Assembly (NCBI GenBank): GCA_965661115.1
Contig: CBFICO010000019.1
Span: 1 to 29,385, forward strand
From: UBA6770 sp965661115
Lineage (GTDB): Bacteria > Bacteroidota > Bacteroidia > Flavobacteriales_G > Salibacteraceae
DNA length: 29,385 bases
Direction: 5' to 3'
Below the pieces are notes generated by a model. That model had not been told where the DNA came from. It ran no database searches and worked only from the letters and a program-made list of their open reading frames with translations. Shown here piece after piece: positions 14,338 through 22,228 of the stretch. The translations under genes were made by a program, and so were the position numbers. How positions within the stretch are numbered: the stretch's first letter is position 1; every line of letters begins with the position of its first letter.

Positions 14338-17009
14338 CGGCGTTTTATAAAGATTGCTTTTCTGAGCAAATCCATTGGAATAATACTAATTGACAATAAA
14401 AACACCCAGAGCCATTCGTTAAAATTCATCGGCAATGTTCTAAACATTTCGCCGCCTATTTCTGTAAGTACAAACTGAACAACGAAAATTATAATCACCA
14501 CTCGAATAAACCCTTTATTCTCTTTGATGTGATCAAACAAGTTAAGCTCTTCCACACGTACATTGAACTTATTAAAGTTATTGAGCAACACGAATAATGA
14601 GAAGAATGCGGTTAAAAAGACAATTTTTGAAACGTCTGGGTTTCCCCTCTGAAACATAGATTCAAAAATTGGTAACGTTAAAAACGCAATACAAAGCAAT
14701 CCAATATAAAATCCATTAAACAAAATGGAACTCCACATTTCTTTTGATATAATACTCTCGTCTCTTGCTTTAGGTGCTTCTTGCATATGTTTTTCTAATG
14801 GTGGTTCACCGCTAAATGCAAGTGCCGCAAGGGTATCCATAATGAGGTTTATCCACAACAACTGAATCATTGTAAGCGGCAATTCAAAACCTAAAAACGG
14901 CCCAATAAATGCTAAGAAAATTGCACTTGCGTTCACCGATAATTGGAAGGTGATAAACTTCTGAACCGATCGGTAAATTGTTCTACCATAATGCACTGCA
15001 TTGGCAATGGATTGAATGTTATCATCTAACATAACAATATCTGAGGCCTCTTTGGCTACTTCGGTACCCGAACCTAAAGCAAAGCCAACATCAGATTTAC
15101 TCAGCGCAGGACTATCGTTTACCCCATCACCCGTCATACCAACAACCAACCCAAGCGACTGGCTCACATTTACAAGGCGAGTCTTATCACTTGGCATACA
15201 CCTCGATATCACTCTGAGTTTTGGTATGATAGTTTTCAGCTCATCGTCGCTCATTTTGGCTAATTCCGAAGAAGTAATAGCTACATAGTCTTCAATATCG
15301 ATAAGTCCACATTCTTTAGCTATTGCCACCGCCGTACCGTGTCTGTCGCCAGTACACATTACCGTTTGAATTCCCGCAGCTTGCAATTCTTCAATGGCTG
15401 CCTTTGATTCTGGACGGAGTTCATCTCGAATCAAACTAAAACCAAGGAGCGCCATTTCTTCTGGAATATTATCCTCTGAGGCAGGTTTTTCGGTAGTTGC
15501 AACCCCAATTAACCTAACACCATCATCCGCTTTTTTATCCAATTGAGCGGTTAGCGAATCCTTTACTTGCTTACTTAGCGTTTTTCTTTCTCCGTTTAGA
15601 TCCGTGTAAAAACCACAGTTTTCTAGAATTCTTTCTGCGGCACCTTTAATTAATGTAAGGTTTTTGCCGTTATTCAAAACCACTTCAGATGCGCTGTATT
15701 TTCTGGCTGAAGAAAATAAAATCTGCGCTCTAGTTTCTGTTACTGGAGATTTAAACTCCGTTTGATCGGCTTTTACAAACTTCAATAATGCACGTTCAGT
15801 TGAGTTTCCTCCTAAAATTCTTTCATTTTCATTTTTTGCATTTCGATTAATTACCGCAGAAGTATTTTCTCGAATTGCTAATTGAAGGGAATCGTAAATC
15901 GTATTGGGCAATGACTCTATCGAATTAAATTCGTTGGTATTATTTTCTTTTGCCTCATCAATGGTTATAAACCCGACCGCTTCGAGCTGACCTTTGGTAA
16001 TAGTTCCGGTTTTATCGCTATACAAAAGGTTCAGAGACCCTGCAGTTTCAATTCCTAGCAGTTGTCGCACCAACACTTTACTCTTAAGCAACTTTTGCAT
16101 ATTCTGAGCCAGTACAATAGCAATCATCATAGGAAGCCCTTCCGGGACAACCACCACGACAATAATCACTGCAAGGATTAGAGCAGTCATAATATCGTTT
16201 AGATACACGTGCCAATCTTGAACAAAATATGCGGTAAAATCTCCTTCGTGGTCAATGGCTAAAATCTTGAACATGAAGGCAAGAGCAATAAGTGGTGCTC
16301 CCATGTATCCAAACTTGGCAATCTGATCAGCGAGGGTGGCTAATTTTACTCTAAGCGGCCCTACTCTGTCTTCGGATTGTAACGCTTGAGCAAGCTTTCC
16401 AAAATGGGTTTTATCCCCAACCACTACAACTTCCAATACCCCTTCACCGTCTTCTACAATAGTTCCTCGGTAAAGACCATGCTTATCATCAAGATCTTCA
16501 AGATTTGCTTCGCCTTTGAGTTTTGTAACAGGCTCAGCTTCTCCGTTTAACATAGCTTGGTTAATTTTTAAACTTCCGTGATAGACAAAACCGTCAGCCG
16601 GAACTTTATCGCCAGGCTGCAGAAACACATGATCGCCAACTACAATCTGATCTATGGGAATTAAGCGTAATTCACCATTTCTAAATACATTCAAGAAAAT
16701 CTTTGATGCTTCTTCTTGAAGTTTTTGGAAAGTTTCTTCATTTTTAAACTCAGAAAAAGTTGCAACAAGAGTTGCAAGCGCCACAGCAACAGCAATCCCA
16801 ACACCTTCATACCATTCGGTATGTCCCATAAAACTCAAAAAGATCACCACAACTAATGCGACAATCAAAATGATAATCATAGGATCTTTTAGGTTTTCTG
16901 CTAGTTTATCCCAAAAGGTAGTAGTGGATTGCTCTGATAACTGATTGGTGCCGTGTTTCTCTCTGGAAGCAACTACTTCTTTTTCAGAAAGACCACTTAA
17001 CTCTATCAT
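14334..17009 (-). CDS. Calcium-translocating P-type ATPase, PMCA-like (P2B)
   Basis: The 891-aa P-type ATPase has an N-terminal cation-ATPase domain, the actuator loop near 160 (LNGEAEPVTK), the M4 ion motif VVVVPEGLPMM, the phosphorylated Asp332 in SDKTGT, nucleotide-binding KGAAERIL, and hinge motifs MCTGDRHGT and MTGDGVNDSPAL. The M6 segment LLWINLIMDTLAALAFSGEP resembles animal plasma-membrane Ca2+ pumps more than SERCA-type pumps, whose usual wording is NLVTDGLPA. It should export Ca2+ from the cytoplasm with a single high-affinity site. No long C-terminal calmodulin-type tail is present. A TACTTTAG near-match to the -7 box lies at 17042-17049. Ca2+ as the ion is inferred from motifs. 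Confidence 0.92.
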   Translation of the reverse strand: MIELSGLSEKEVVASREKHGTNQLSEQSTTTFWDKLAENLKDPMIIILIVALVVVIFLSFMGHTEWYEGVGIAVAVALATLVATFSEFKNEETFQKLQEEASKIFLNVFRNGELRLIPIDQIVVGDHVFLQPGDKVPADGFVYHGSLKINQAMLNGEAEPVTKLKGEANLEDLDDKHGLYRGTIVEDGEGVLEVVVVGDKTHFGKLAQALQSEDRVGPLRVKLATLADQIAKFGYMGAPLIALAFMFKILAIDHEGDFTAYFVQDWHVYLNDIMTALILAVIIVVVVVPEGLPMMIAIVLAQNMQKLLKSKVLVRQLLGIETAGSLNLLYSDKTGTITKGQLEAVGFITIDEAKENNTNEFNSIESLPNTIYDSLQLAIRENTSAVINRNAKNENERILGGNSTERALLKFVKADQTEFKSPVTETRAQILFSSARKYSASEVVLNNGKNLTLIKGAAERILENCGFYTDLNGERKTLSKQVKDSLTAQLDKKADDGVRLIGVATTEKPASEDNIPEEMALLGFSLIRDELRPESKAAIEELQAAGIQTVMCTGDRHGTAVAIAKECGLIDIEDYVAITSSELAKMSDDELKTIIPKLRVISRCMPSDKTRLVNVSQSLGLVVGMTGDGVNDSPALSKSDVGFALGSGTEVAKEASDIVMLDDNIQSIANAVHYGRTIYRSVQKFITFQLSVNASAIFLAFIGPFLGFELPLTMIQLLWINLIMDTLAALAFSGEPPLEKHMQEAPKARDESIISKEMWSSILFNGFYIGLLCIAFLTLPIFESMFQRGNPDVSKIVFLTAFFSLFVLLNNFNKFNVRVEELNLFDHIKENKGFIRVVIIIFVVQFVLTEIGGEMFRTLPMNFNEWLWVFLLSISIIPMDLLRKAIFIKRR

Positions 17010-17114
17010 ATTCTAGTAAGGGTGAAGTTTAGAGTTCTAAACTAAAGTATTTTTCGCAACAAATTAACGCTTATTAGCAAGATTTTTCAGGTCTAATAAT
17101 AACAGCCTGTCCAA

Positions 17115-17645
17115 TCAACGAACAATCATTTGGTCGGTTACCACGGTGTTAGATTCGTTAAATGATTGGTCTCTAATTTTTACCTCCATTCGAAAGGTAT
17201 CGTAACCAAAGTCCGATGCAATTACATTAAGCTCAACCTCAGCGTCGTAAACATCTGATATACTGTTGTTTTCAACGATAGGGACACGGTAATAAAAGTT
17301 AAGCGTATCATATATAGTGTCTACTGGAATAAATACTCCTGCGGTATCAATTTGATACCTGATGGTGGAATCCAAATAGTTTACTGTATTTTCTGCCCAC
17401 GCTCCATTAATAAACGGCCTGATATCCACGAAAGCGTTGTACTTATTTTTACCTGCAGTATCTGTTTCGGCTAAGCCAATATCGCCATCGCAATCGCGAA
17501 CCTGTATTTTAATAATAGTATTAGTAGAAGTTCGGTCGGCACTAGTTAATGATATTGCTGGTACAATTTCTTCGCATGTTTCTTTTTTACACGATTGTAA
17601 TAAAGCAAATACCAACAATCCGGTAAAAAGCACTAATCTTTTCAT
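17115..17645 (-). CDS. Lipoprotein of unknown function
   Basis: From ATG 17645 the product is 176 aa with a signal peptide and lipobox (MKRLVLFTGLLVFALLQSC), so Cys19 should be lipidated. The frame is open 10 codons further upstream, but that would put residues before the signal peptide and would run across the -7 box at 17652-17659. The mature part is acidic and beta-rich and contains an RDCDGDIGLAETD stretch that could bind calcium, by pattern only. It ends in strands like those of immunoglobulin-like folds (FRMEVKIRDQSFNESN). No known domain is named with confidence. It is divergent from another lipoprotein gene at 17762. Confidence 0.75.
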   Translation of the reverse strand: MKRLVLFTGLLVFALLQSCKKETCEEIVPAISLTSADRTSTNTIIKIQVRDCDGDIGLAETDTAGKNKYNAFVDIRPFINGAWAENTVNYLDSTIRYQIDTAGVFIPVDTIYDTLNFYYRVPIVENNSISDVYDAEVELNVIASDFGYDTFRMEVKIRDQSFNESNTVVTDQMIVR

Positions 17646-17651
17646 TACTCG

Positions 17652-17659
17652 CAAACTTA
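17652..17659 (-). promoter_or_regulatory. -7 element (TAAGTTTG), 6 bp from the start codon
   Basis: This exact TAnnTTTG match on the minus strand has only six bases between the box and the ATG at 17645. If it is used, the mRNA would have almost no leader. It also excludes the longer upstream start. Confidence 0.5.
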
Positions 17660-17727
17660 CAAAAGCAATTTCCATTTCCTTTGTTAATAATCGGTATTAA
17701 TTGATGGTTATTGCTTATGTGTTTTTA

Positions 17728-17735
17728 TAACTTTG
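17728..17735 (+). promoter_or_regulatory. -7 element (TAACTTTG) for the small lipoprotein gene
   Basis: This exact TAnnTTTG match lies 26 bp before the ATG at 17762 and inside the longer open frame that begins at 17711, so the later start is preferred. Confidence 0.5.
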
Positions 17736-17761
17736 CTGTGCAAACGAATGGCTATTTCACT

Positions 17762-18049
17762 ATGATTCAACTTGCTAGAAGCACCTCCATTTTTATGTTG
17801 ATTGTAATCATACAATCTTGTGCTGCTATTGGTGGATTGCCAGATGGTGAGGAGTATGCTTACCAAGTGGGTGAAGTTGTTTATTACAAAACGGACCATC
17901 AACCAATGCTAATTCAGAAACAGCTTTATAAAAAAAAGAAAAAACAGTACGAGGTTGTTTTCAAAAATGAAGAAGGAGAATTGCTCTACAACACCGTACT
18001 TGAGGATGAGCTTATTGGCGCTCCACCCGAAAATAAGGCTAGAATTTAG
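17762..18049 (+). CDS. Small lipoprotein of unknown function
   Basis: From ATG 17762 the product is 95 aa. MIQLARSTSIFMLIVIIQSC is a signal peptide with a lipobox (IIQSC), giving a lipidated Cys20. The mature part has a compact pattern (YAYQVGEVVYYKTDHQPMLI, then KQYEVVFKNEEGELLYN) that suggests a small beta-barrel or SH3-like fold, with no named family. The frame is open to ATG 17711, but that start precedes the promoter box and would bury the signal peptide. It lies 25 bp before the LuxE-like gene on the same strand and may share its transcript. Confidence 0.65.
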   Translation: MIQLARSTSIFMLIVIIQSCAAIGGLPDGEEYAYQVGEVVYYKTDHQPMLIQKQLYKKKKKQYEVVFKNEEGELLYNTVLEDELIGAPPENKARI

Positions 18050-18074
18050 CTCAGGATTCTCAATTTAATTTCAC

Positions 18075-19052
18075 ATGGCGACCTTTAATCGCAGCAAGAT
18101 TTTCAAGATTTCAGATGAGAGAGATTTTGAAAAAGTTGCTTTAGAATTATTCTCTATTCAAAGCGAAACCAATCCAATTTATAAAGCATTTTGCAGCTCA
18201 ATTTTAAAAGGAATTAAGCCAACATCAATTCATGATATTCCTTTTCTTCCCATTCAGTTTTTTAAAACGCATAAAGTAGCTTGTGGATCATTTAGCCCAG
18301 AGGTGATATATACCAGCTCAGGAACAACTGGGAGTGTAAATAGCAAACACTTTGTAGCTGAAAAATCTTGGTATTTAAAAGTTTGTAAAACTGCATTTGA
18401 GCACTTTTATGGAGCACTAAAAGACACTCGAGTTTTGGCTTTGCTTCCCAGCTATATAGAACGAGAAGGCTCATCGTTAATTGACATGATTGAGTACTTT
18501 ATCTCTGAAAATGAAAATAATAAAGGAGGTTTTTATTTATACAATCATAACGAATTGGCCGAACAGCTACTGACTCCTTTCTCTGGACAAACACTGCTGA
18601 TTGGAGTTACCTATGCTTTACTCGATTTTGCAGAAAAGTACCATATTGAACTTCCTAAAACCTTTGTTATGGAAACCGGAGGTATGAAAGGTAAACGGAA
18701 AGAAATTATTCGCGATGAAGTACACTGGCAATTAAACTCAGCTTTTTCCACTCAAAAAATTCATTCTGAATATGGCATGACTGAGCTATTGAGTCAAGCA
18801 TATTCAAAAGGAGATGGAGTTTTTAATTCTCCTCCTTGGATGAAGGTATTGGTTCGCCAAACTACCGATCCACTCTCCTATGTACGTCATGGAAAAACCG
18901 GTGGCATTAATATTATCGACCTTGCCAATGTAGATTCTTGCGCATTCATTCAAACACAAGATCTTGGTAGAAGTTATGAAGACAACTGCTTTGAGGTAAT
19001 AGGAAGATTTGACGACAGCGACGTAAGAGGTTGTAACCTAATGGTTAGCTAA
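18075..19052 (+). CDS. LuxE/PaaK-like acyl-protein synthetase family protein
   Basis: The 325-aa protein belongs to the adenylate-forming LuxE-like family. The AMP-binding loop YTSSGTTGSVNS is at residues 79-90, with FLPIQFFKTHKV before it, GVTYALLDFAEKYHI and ETGGMKGKRKEI in the middle, SEYGMTELLSQAY near 232-244, and the late IQTQDLGRSYEDNCFEVIGR motif. In luminous bacteria LuxE activates fatty acids as acyl-AMP; here there is no luxC, luxD or luciferase gene, so luminescence is not implied. Many Bacteroidota carry such a stand-alone copy of unknown substrate. It is cytoplasmic. Its stop interlocks with that of the convergent tyrS. Confidence 0.85.
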   Translation: MATFNRSKIFKISDERDFEKVALELFSIQSETNPIYKAFCSSILKGIKPTSIHDIPFLPIQFFKTHKVACGSFSPEVIYTSSGTTGSVNSKHFVAEKSWYLKVCKTAFEHFYGALKDTRVLALLPSYIEREGSSLIDMIEYFISENENNKGGFYLYNHNELAEQLLTPFSGQTLLIGVTYALLDFAEKYHIELPKTFVMETGGMKGKRKEIIRDEVHWQLNSAFSTQKIHSEYGMTELLSQAYSKGDGVFNSPPWMKVLVRQTTDPLSYVRHGKTGGINIIDLANVDSCAFIQTQDLGRSYEDNCFEVIGRFDDSDVRGCNLMVS

Positions 19053-20337
19053 ATGAATTTAGCAATAAAGTACTTCTTCTTTCCTCGTTGTAACAAAACG
19101 TATTTACCCGCCATAAGATGGTCCGATGAAATGGTAATATCAACTGCAACTTTATCTTTATTCATACTAAATGAATTCTCTTTAAGCGCTCTTCTGAACT
19201 CACCATTTGAAGGCAAAAACCCTGTTTCCGCTACTGCAAGATCAGATAAAACCAACTCACCAGCATCCAATTTACCCTTTCTTACCTCCGCTTGAGGCAC
19301 ACCAGCAAATACCGCTAAAAAATCCTCTTCGCTCAGTTTTGCTACAGACTCAGACGTAGATTTTCCGAACAAAATATTTGAGGCCTCAATAGCTGTATTC
19401 AAATCATCTTTTGAATGCACTCTTATGGTTATATCAGCAGCTAATTCTTTTTGTAACAGTCGTAAATGAGGAGCATTTCTGTGCTCTTCTATCAAACTTT
19501 CAATTTCTTCTTTTGACTTTAGAGTGAAGATCTTTATGTATTTCTCAGCATCCTCATCAGAAGCGTTTATCCAGTATTGGTAAAATTTATACGGCGATGT
19601 TCTTTTTCTGTCTAACCAAACATTTCCTCCTTCTGTTTTTCCAAACTTAGAACCATCAGCTTTGGTAATAAGTGGAGTTGTGGCTGCGAATGCTTCCTTA
19701 CCCCCGAGTCTTCTAATAAGTTCTGTTCCGGTTACAATATTCCCCCACTGATCAGATCCTCCCAATTGAATTCTACAGTTTTTATCTCTGTTAAGCACAA
19801 AAAAGTCGTATCCCTGAATTAAAGGATAAGAAAACTCGGTGAATGAAAGTCCCGTTTCCATTCTACTCTTTACTGCATCCTTAGCCAGCATGTAGTTTAT
19901 AGAAATGTGTTTACCCACACCTCTTATAAAGTTTATGAATGAAAAACCTTCGAACCAATCGTAGTTATTTACTAACTCAGCGTGATTTTTTGTTGAAGGG
20001 TCGAAATCCAAAATTTGCTCTAATTGCTTTTGAATTCCTGCTATATTGTGCTCAACTTCTTCACGAGTAAGCAAGTTTCTTTCTTTCGATTTTCCAGAAG
20101 GGTCGCCAACCATACCCGTAGCACCGCCAATTAGCGCAATTGGCTTATGACCAGCACGTTGAAAATGCAATAAAATCATGATTTGAACCAAAGAACCNNN
20201 NNNNNNNTGTGCAAACTGTCAGCAGTTGGATCAAAACCGATATACCCAGCAACAGATTCTTTATTTAAAGCTTCTTCTGTTCCTGGCATGATATCGTGTA
20301 ACATACCTCTCCAACGTAATTCTTCGATAAAATTCAT
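19049..20337 (-). CDS. tyrS: Tyrosyl-tRNA synthetase, interrupted by an assembly gap
   Basis: This class I aminoacyl-tRNA synthetase charges tRNA-Tyr. The N-terminal 43 residues (starting MNFIEELRWRG and ending YIGFDPTADSLH) lie at 20208-20337. A run of ten N (20198-20207) follows, and the rest continues from 20197 with GSLVQIMILLHFQRAGHKP. Other landmarks are GGATGMVGDPSGK, QLGGSDQWGNIVTG, the KFGKT motif in place of KMSKS, and a C-terminal S4 RNA-binding domain. The family alignment needs one residue between SLH and GS, so the true gap is probably two bases: the ten N is a placeholder that breaks the frame. The gene itself is probably intact. The stop overlaps that of the LuxE-like gene. 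Confidence 0.93.
20198..20207. other. Assembly gap (10 N) inside tyrS
   Basis: Ten unresolved bases lie within the HIGH-like signature of TyrS. One leftover base on the start side plus ten N gives 11, which is not a multiple of three, whereas two missing bases would restore the frame and supply the expected residue of the H-x-G-S motif. Confidence 0.95.
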
Positions 20338-20380
20338 TTTTCTCTTTTTTTGGTAGTGTTGCCTTATACTGTTCGAACCC

Positions 20381-20464
20381 CGTCATTCCTTGCCTACCTA
20401 ACGCAGGCAGGCTTGACAAGGAATCTAGAATTATTTTTAGATTCCTGTTTTCACAGGAATGACC
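20381..20464. repeat. REP-like palindromic repeat, paired units with a nested hairpin
   Basis: The first unit (20381-20425) starts CGTCATTCCTTG and ends CAAGGAATCT (8-bp stem). It is enlarged by an inserted inner hairpin (GCCTACCT/AGGCAGGC with one mismatch, loop AACGC). The second unit (20439-20464) is inverted and has the stem ATTCCTG/CAGGAAT, a compensated variant of ATTCCCG/CGGGAAT seen elsewhere. It lies in the 339-bp space between tyrS and the epimerase gene and would be in the tyrS leader if the box at 20533 is the promoter. Confidence 0.85.
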
Positions 20465-20532
20465 AAATTACTTTCTGGGTAATAAACTAACCCTCATTAT
20501 CCTACAACACTTTGTCTGTTTTTTTGCGGCGC

Positions 20533-20540
20533 CAAAGATA
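20533..20540 (-). promoter_or_regulatory. Possible -7 element (TATCTTTG) for tyrS
   Basis: This exact TAnnTTTG match on the minus strand lies about 195 bp upstream of the tyrS ATG. It would give a long leader that includes the palindromic repeat. No T-box is expected in this phylum and none was seen. The rest of 20541-20664 holds nothing recognised. Confidence 0.35.
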
Positions 20541-20664
20541 GAAATGCATCTGATGTTGCTGCAGAATAACTGTATTGAATTCATCGGTTAATTATTCAAT
20601 TTATAATTTGAAAGAATCTCACTTTTTAGCATTCAAATTGTTTCTTAACTAGAAAGCGTATAGC

Positions 20665-20672
20665 TACATTTG
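20665..20672 (+). promoter_or_regulatory. -7 element (TACATTTG), 4 bp from the start codon
   Basis: This exact TAnnTTTG match is separated from the ATG at 20677 by only four bases, implying a leaderless or nearly leaderless mRNA if it is used. It has the same box sequence as that at 8383. Confidence 0.5.
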
Positions 20673-20676
20673 AATT

Positions 20677-21687
20677 ATGAACTTTGTAACTGGTGGAACA
20701 GGCCTCGTTGGCAGCCATATTTTGCTTGAATTAGCAAAGTCTGGCAAAAAAATTACAGCACTAAAAAGGCAAAGTTCAGATTTATCTCAAGTCCAAGATC
20801 TCTTTAAAAGAAACCAGCTATTGGAGCAGTTTAACACTATAAACTGGGTTGATTGCGGCTTGCACGGTGTGAACCAACTCATAGAAGTTATGCAAGGTGC
20901 TGAATTTATTTACCATTGTGCGGCATTGGTTTCTTTTAACAGCAACGACAGGCTTGAATTAATATCAACAAACATTGAAGGCACTTCAAATATGATTGAT
21001 GCAGCCCTTGTTGCTCAGCCTAAAAAGTTCGTTTACATCAGCTCTACTGCTGCTATCGGAAAGCAACCTAAAAACAAAGTAATTACCGAAGATTTGGACT
21101 GGCATCCTGATAATAAAAATGGGCAATACAGTTTTTCGAAGCATCATGCCGAACTCGAAGTTTGGAGGGGAGTTGAAGAAGGTTTAAATACGGTAATTTT
21201 GAACCCTGCGGTAATCTTAGGTCCAGGAAAATGGAATTTAAGCAGCACAAGAATATTTACCACGGTTTATAACGGACTAAAATTTTATACCAAGGGAGCA
21301 AACGCTTTTGTGGATGTTAGAGATGTGGCCAACCTTGCCGTCAAACTAGCCAAAAGTGATGTTTCTAACGACCGGTTTTTAATATTCTCGGAGAATTTGA
21401 GTTTCAGAAAAGTAATGGGTCTAATTGCAAAAGGTTTAAACAAACCTGAACCAAAATTCTTAGCCACTCCGTTTATGGGTTATTTGGCTGGATTGTTTTC
21501 TGAGATTTGGGCGGTGATTGGTGGCATTCAACCTTTAATTACAAGAGACTCGTCAAAATCAGCAAACACGGTTCAAGTATTTTCCAACAAAAAAATCCTT
21601 GAAGCAACCAAACACACTTTTATTCCCATTGAGAAAAGCATTGCGGATACTTGCAAAGTTTTTCTGATTCAGCATAAAAATGGGTAA
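20677..21687 (+). CDS. NAD-dependent epimerase/dehydratase family protein (extended SDR)
   Basis: The 336-aa extended short-chain dehydrogenase has the Rossmann nucleotide loop TGGTGLVGSH (about 5-14), an acidic-pocket region with IYHCAALVSF, the catalytic serine in VYISSTAAIG, the catalytic YSFSK (Tyr and Lys near 149 and 153) and the NPAVILGPG substrate stretch. It probably acts on a nucleotide sugar or a similar hydroxyl/keto substrate. The substrate is not clear, and dihydroflavonol-reductase-like members of this group are equally possible. The last 8 bp overlap the start of the RibD/DHFR-fold gene, so they are co-transcribed. Confidence 0.85.
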   Translation: MNFVTGGTGLVGSHILLELAKSGKKITALKRQSSDLSQVQDLFKRNQLLEQFNTINWVDCGLHGVNQLIEVMQGAEFIYHCAALVSFNSNDRLELISTNIEGTSNMIDAALVAQPKKFVYISSTAAIGKQPKNKVITEDLDWHPDNKNGQYSFSKHHAELEVWRGVEEGLNTVILNPAVILGPGKWNLSSTRIFTTVYNGLKFYTKGANAFVDVRDVANLAVKLAKSDVSNDRFLIFSENLSFRKVMGLIAKGLNKPEPKFLATPFMGYLAGLFSEIWAVIGGIQPLITRDSSKSANTVQVFSNKKILEATKHTFIPIEKSIADTCKVFLIQHKNG

Positions 21688-22228
21688 GCCTACAAAAAAC
21701 ATTGTGTTTATAGCACAAAGCATCGACGGTTTTATTGCCGATAAAAATGGTGGGCTAGATTGGTTAAACGAAATCCCTAACACAGATGGAATTGACATGG
21801 GGTTTTATGCTCTTATGGAGGAGATTGATGCAATTGTAATGGGCAGAAAAACGTACGAAACCGTTACGTCGTTTGACGGGGATTGGCCCTACACAAAACC
21901 GGTATTTGTGTTATCAAAAACACTTTCTTCAATTCCTGAAAATCTGGAAAACAAGGTTTCGTTAATTAACGGAGATGTAAAAAAAGAACTCCAAAAACTT
22001 AACGATCATGGGTTTAACGCTATATACATAGATGGAGGTACAACCATTCAAGGGTTATTAAAAGAAGGTTTAATAGATGAGTTGCGGATAACAACTATTC
22101 CAATTTTATTAGGTGGCGGATCTAAATTGTTTGGGGATTTACTTGAACCTCAGCGATGGAGTCACCTTAAAAGCGAGGTATTTTTACAGCAAGTAGTTCA
22201 AAGTTGTTACACTAAGAAAATGGATTAG
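21680..22228 (+). CDS. Dihydrofolate reductase family protein (RibD C-terminal fold)
   Basis: The 182-aa protein has the DHFR-like fold of the RibD C-terminal group: an N-terminal strand and loop IVFIAQSIDGFIADKNGGLD, the NADPH-contact stretch VMGRKTYETV, FVLSKTL, and the signature YIDGGTTIQGLLKEGLIDEL followed by TTIPILLGGGSKLFG. It is likely an NADPH-dependent reductase. True folate reduction is doubtful because classical FolA proteins differ in the active-site loop. Translation is probably coupled to the epimerase gene (8-bp overlap). The stop TAG interlocks with the stop of the convergent DUF4296 gene inside an inverted repeat. Confidence 0.85.
   Translation: MGKPTKNIVFIAQSIDGFIADKNGGLDWLNEIPNTDGIDMGFYALMEEIDAIVMGRKTYETVTSFDGDWPYTKPVFVLSKTLSSIPENLENKVSLINGDVKKELQKLNDHGFNAIYIDGGTTIQGLLKEGLIDELRITTIPILLGGGSKLFGDLLEPQRWSHLKSEVFLQQVVQSCYTKKMD

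Noticed and set aside
18075..19052. Bioluminescence operon.
   Set aside because: Only a LuxE-like enzyme is present; luxA, luxB, luxC and luxD are absent in the window.
19049..20191. tyrS as a 380-aa gene starting with TTG at 20191.
   Set aside because: The frame continues across the N gap to an ATG at 20337 with the conserved TyrS N-terminus, so 20191 is only where the gap breaks the reading.
20338..20540. A T-box or other tRNA-sensing leader for tyrS.
   Set aside because: No T-box sequence or specifier hairpin is visible; the long leader is explained by the palindromic repeat, and the mechanism is not expected in Bacteroidota.
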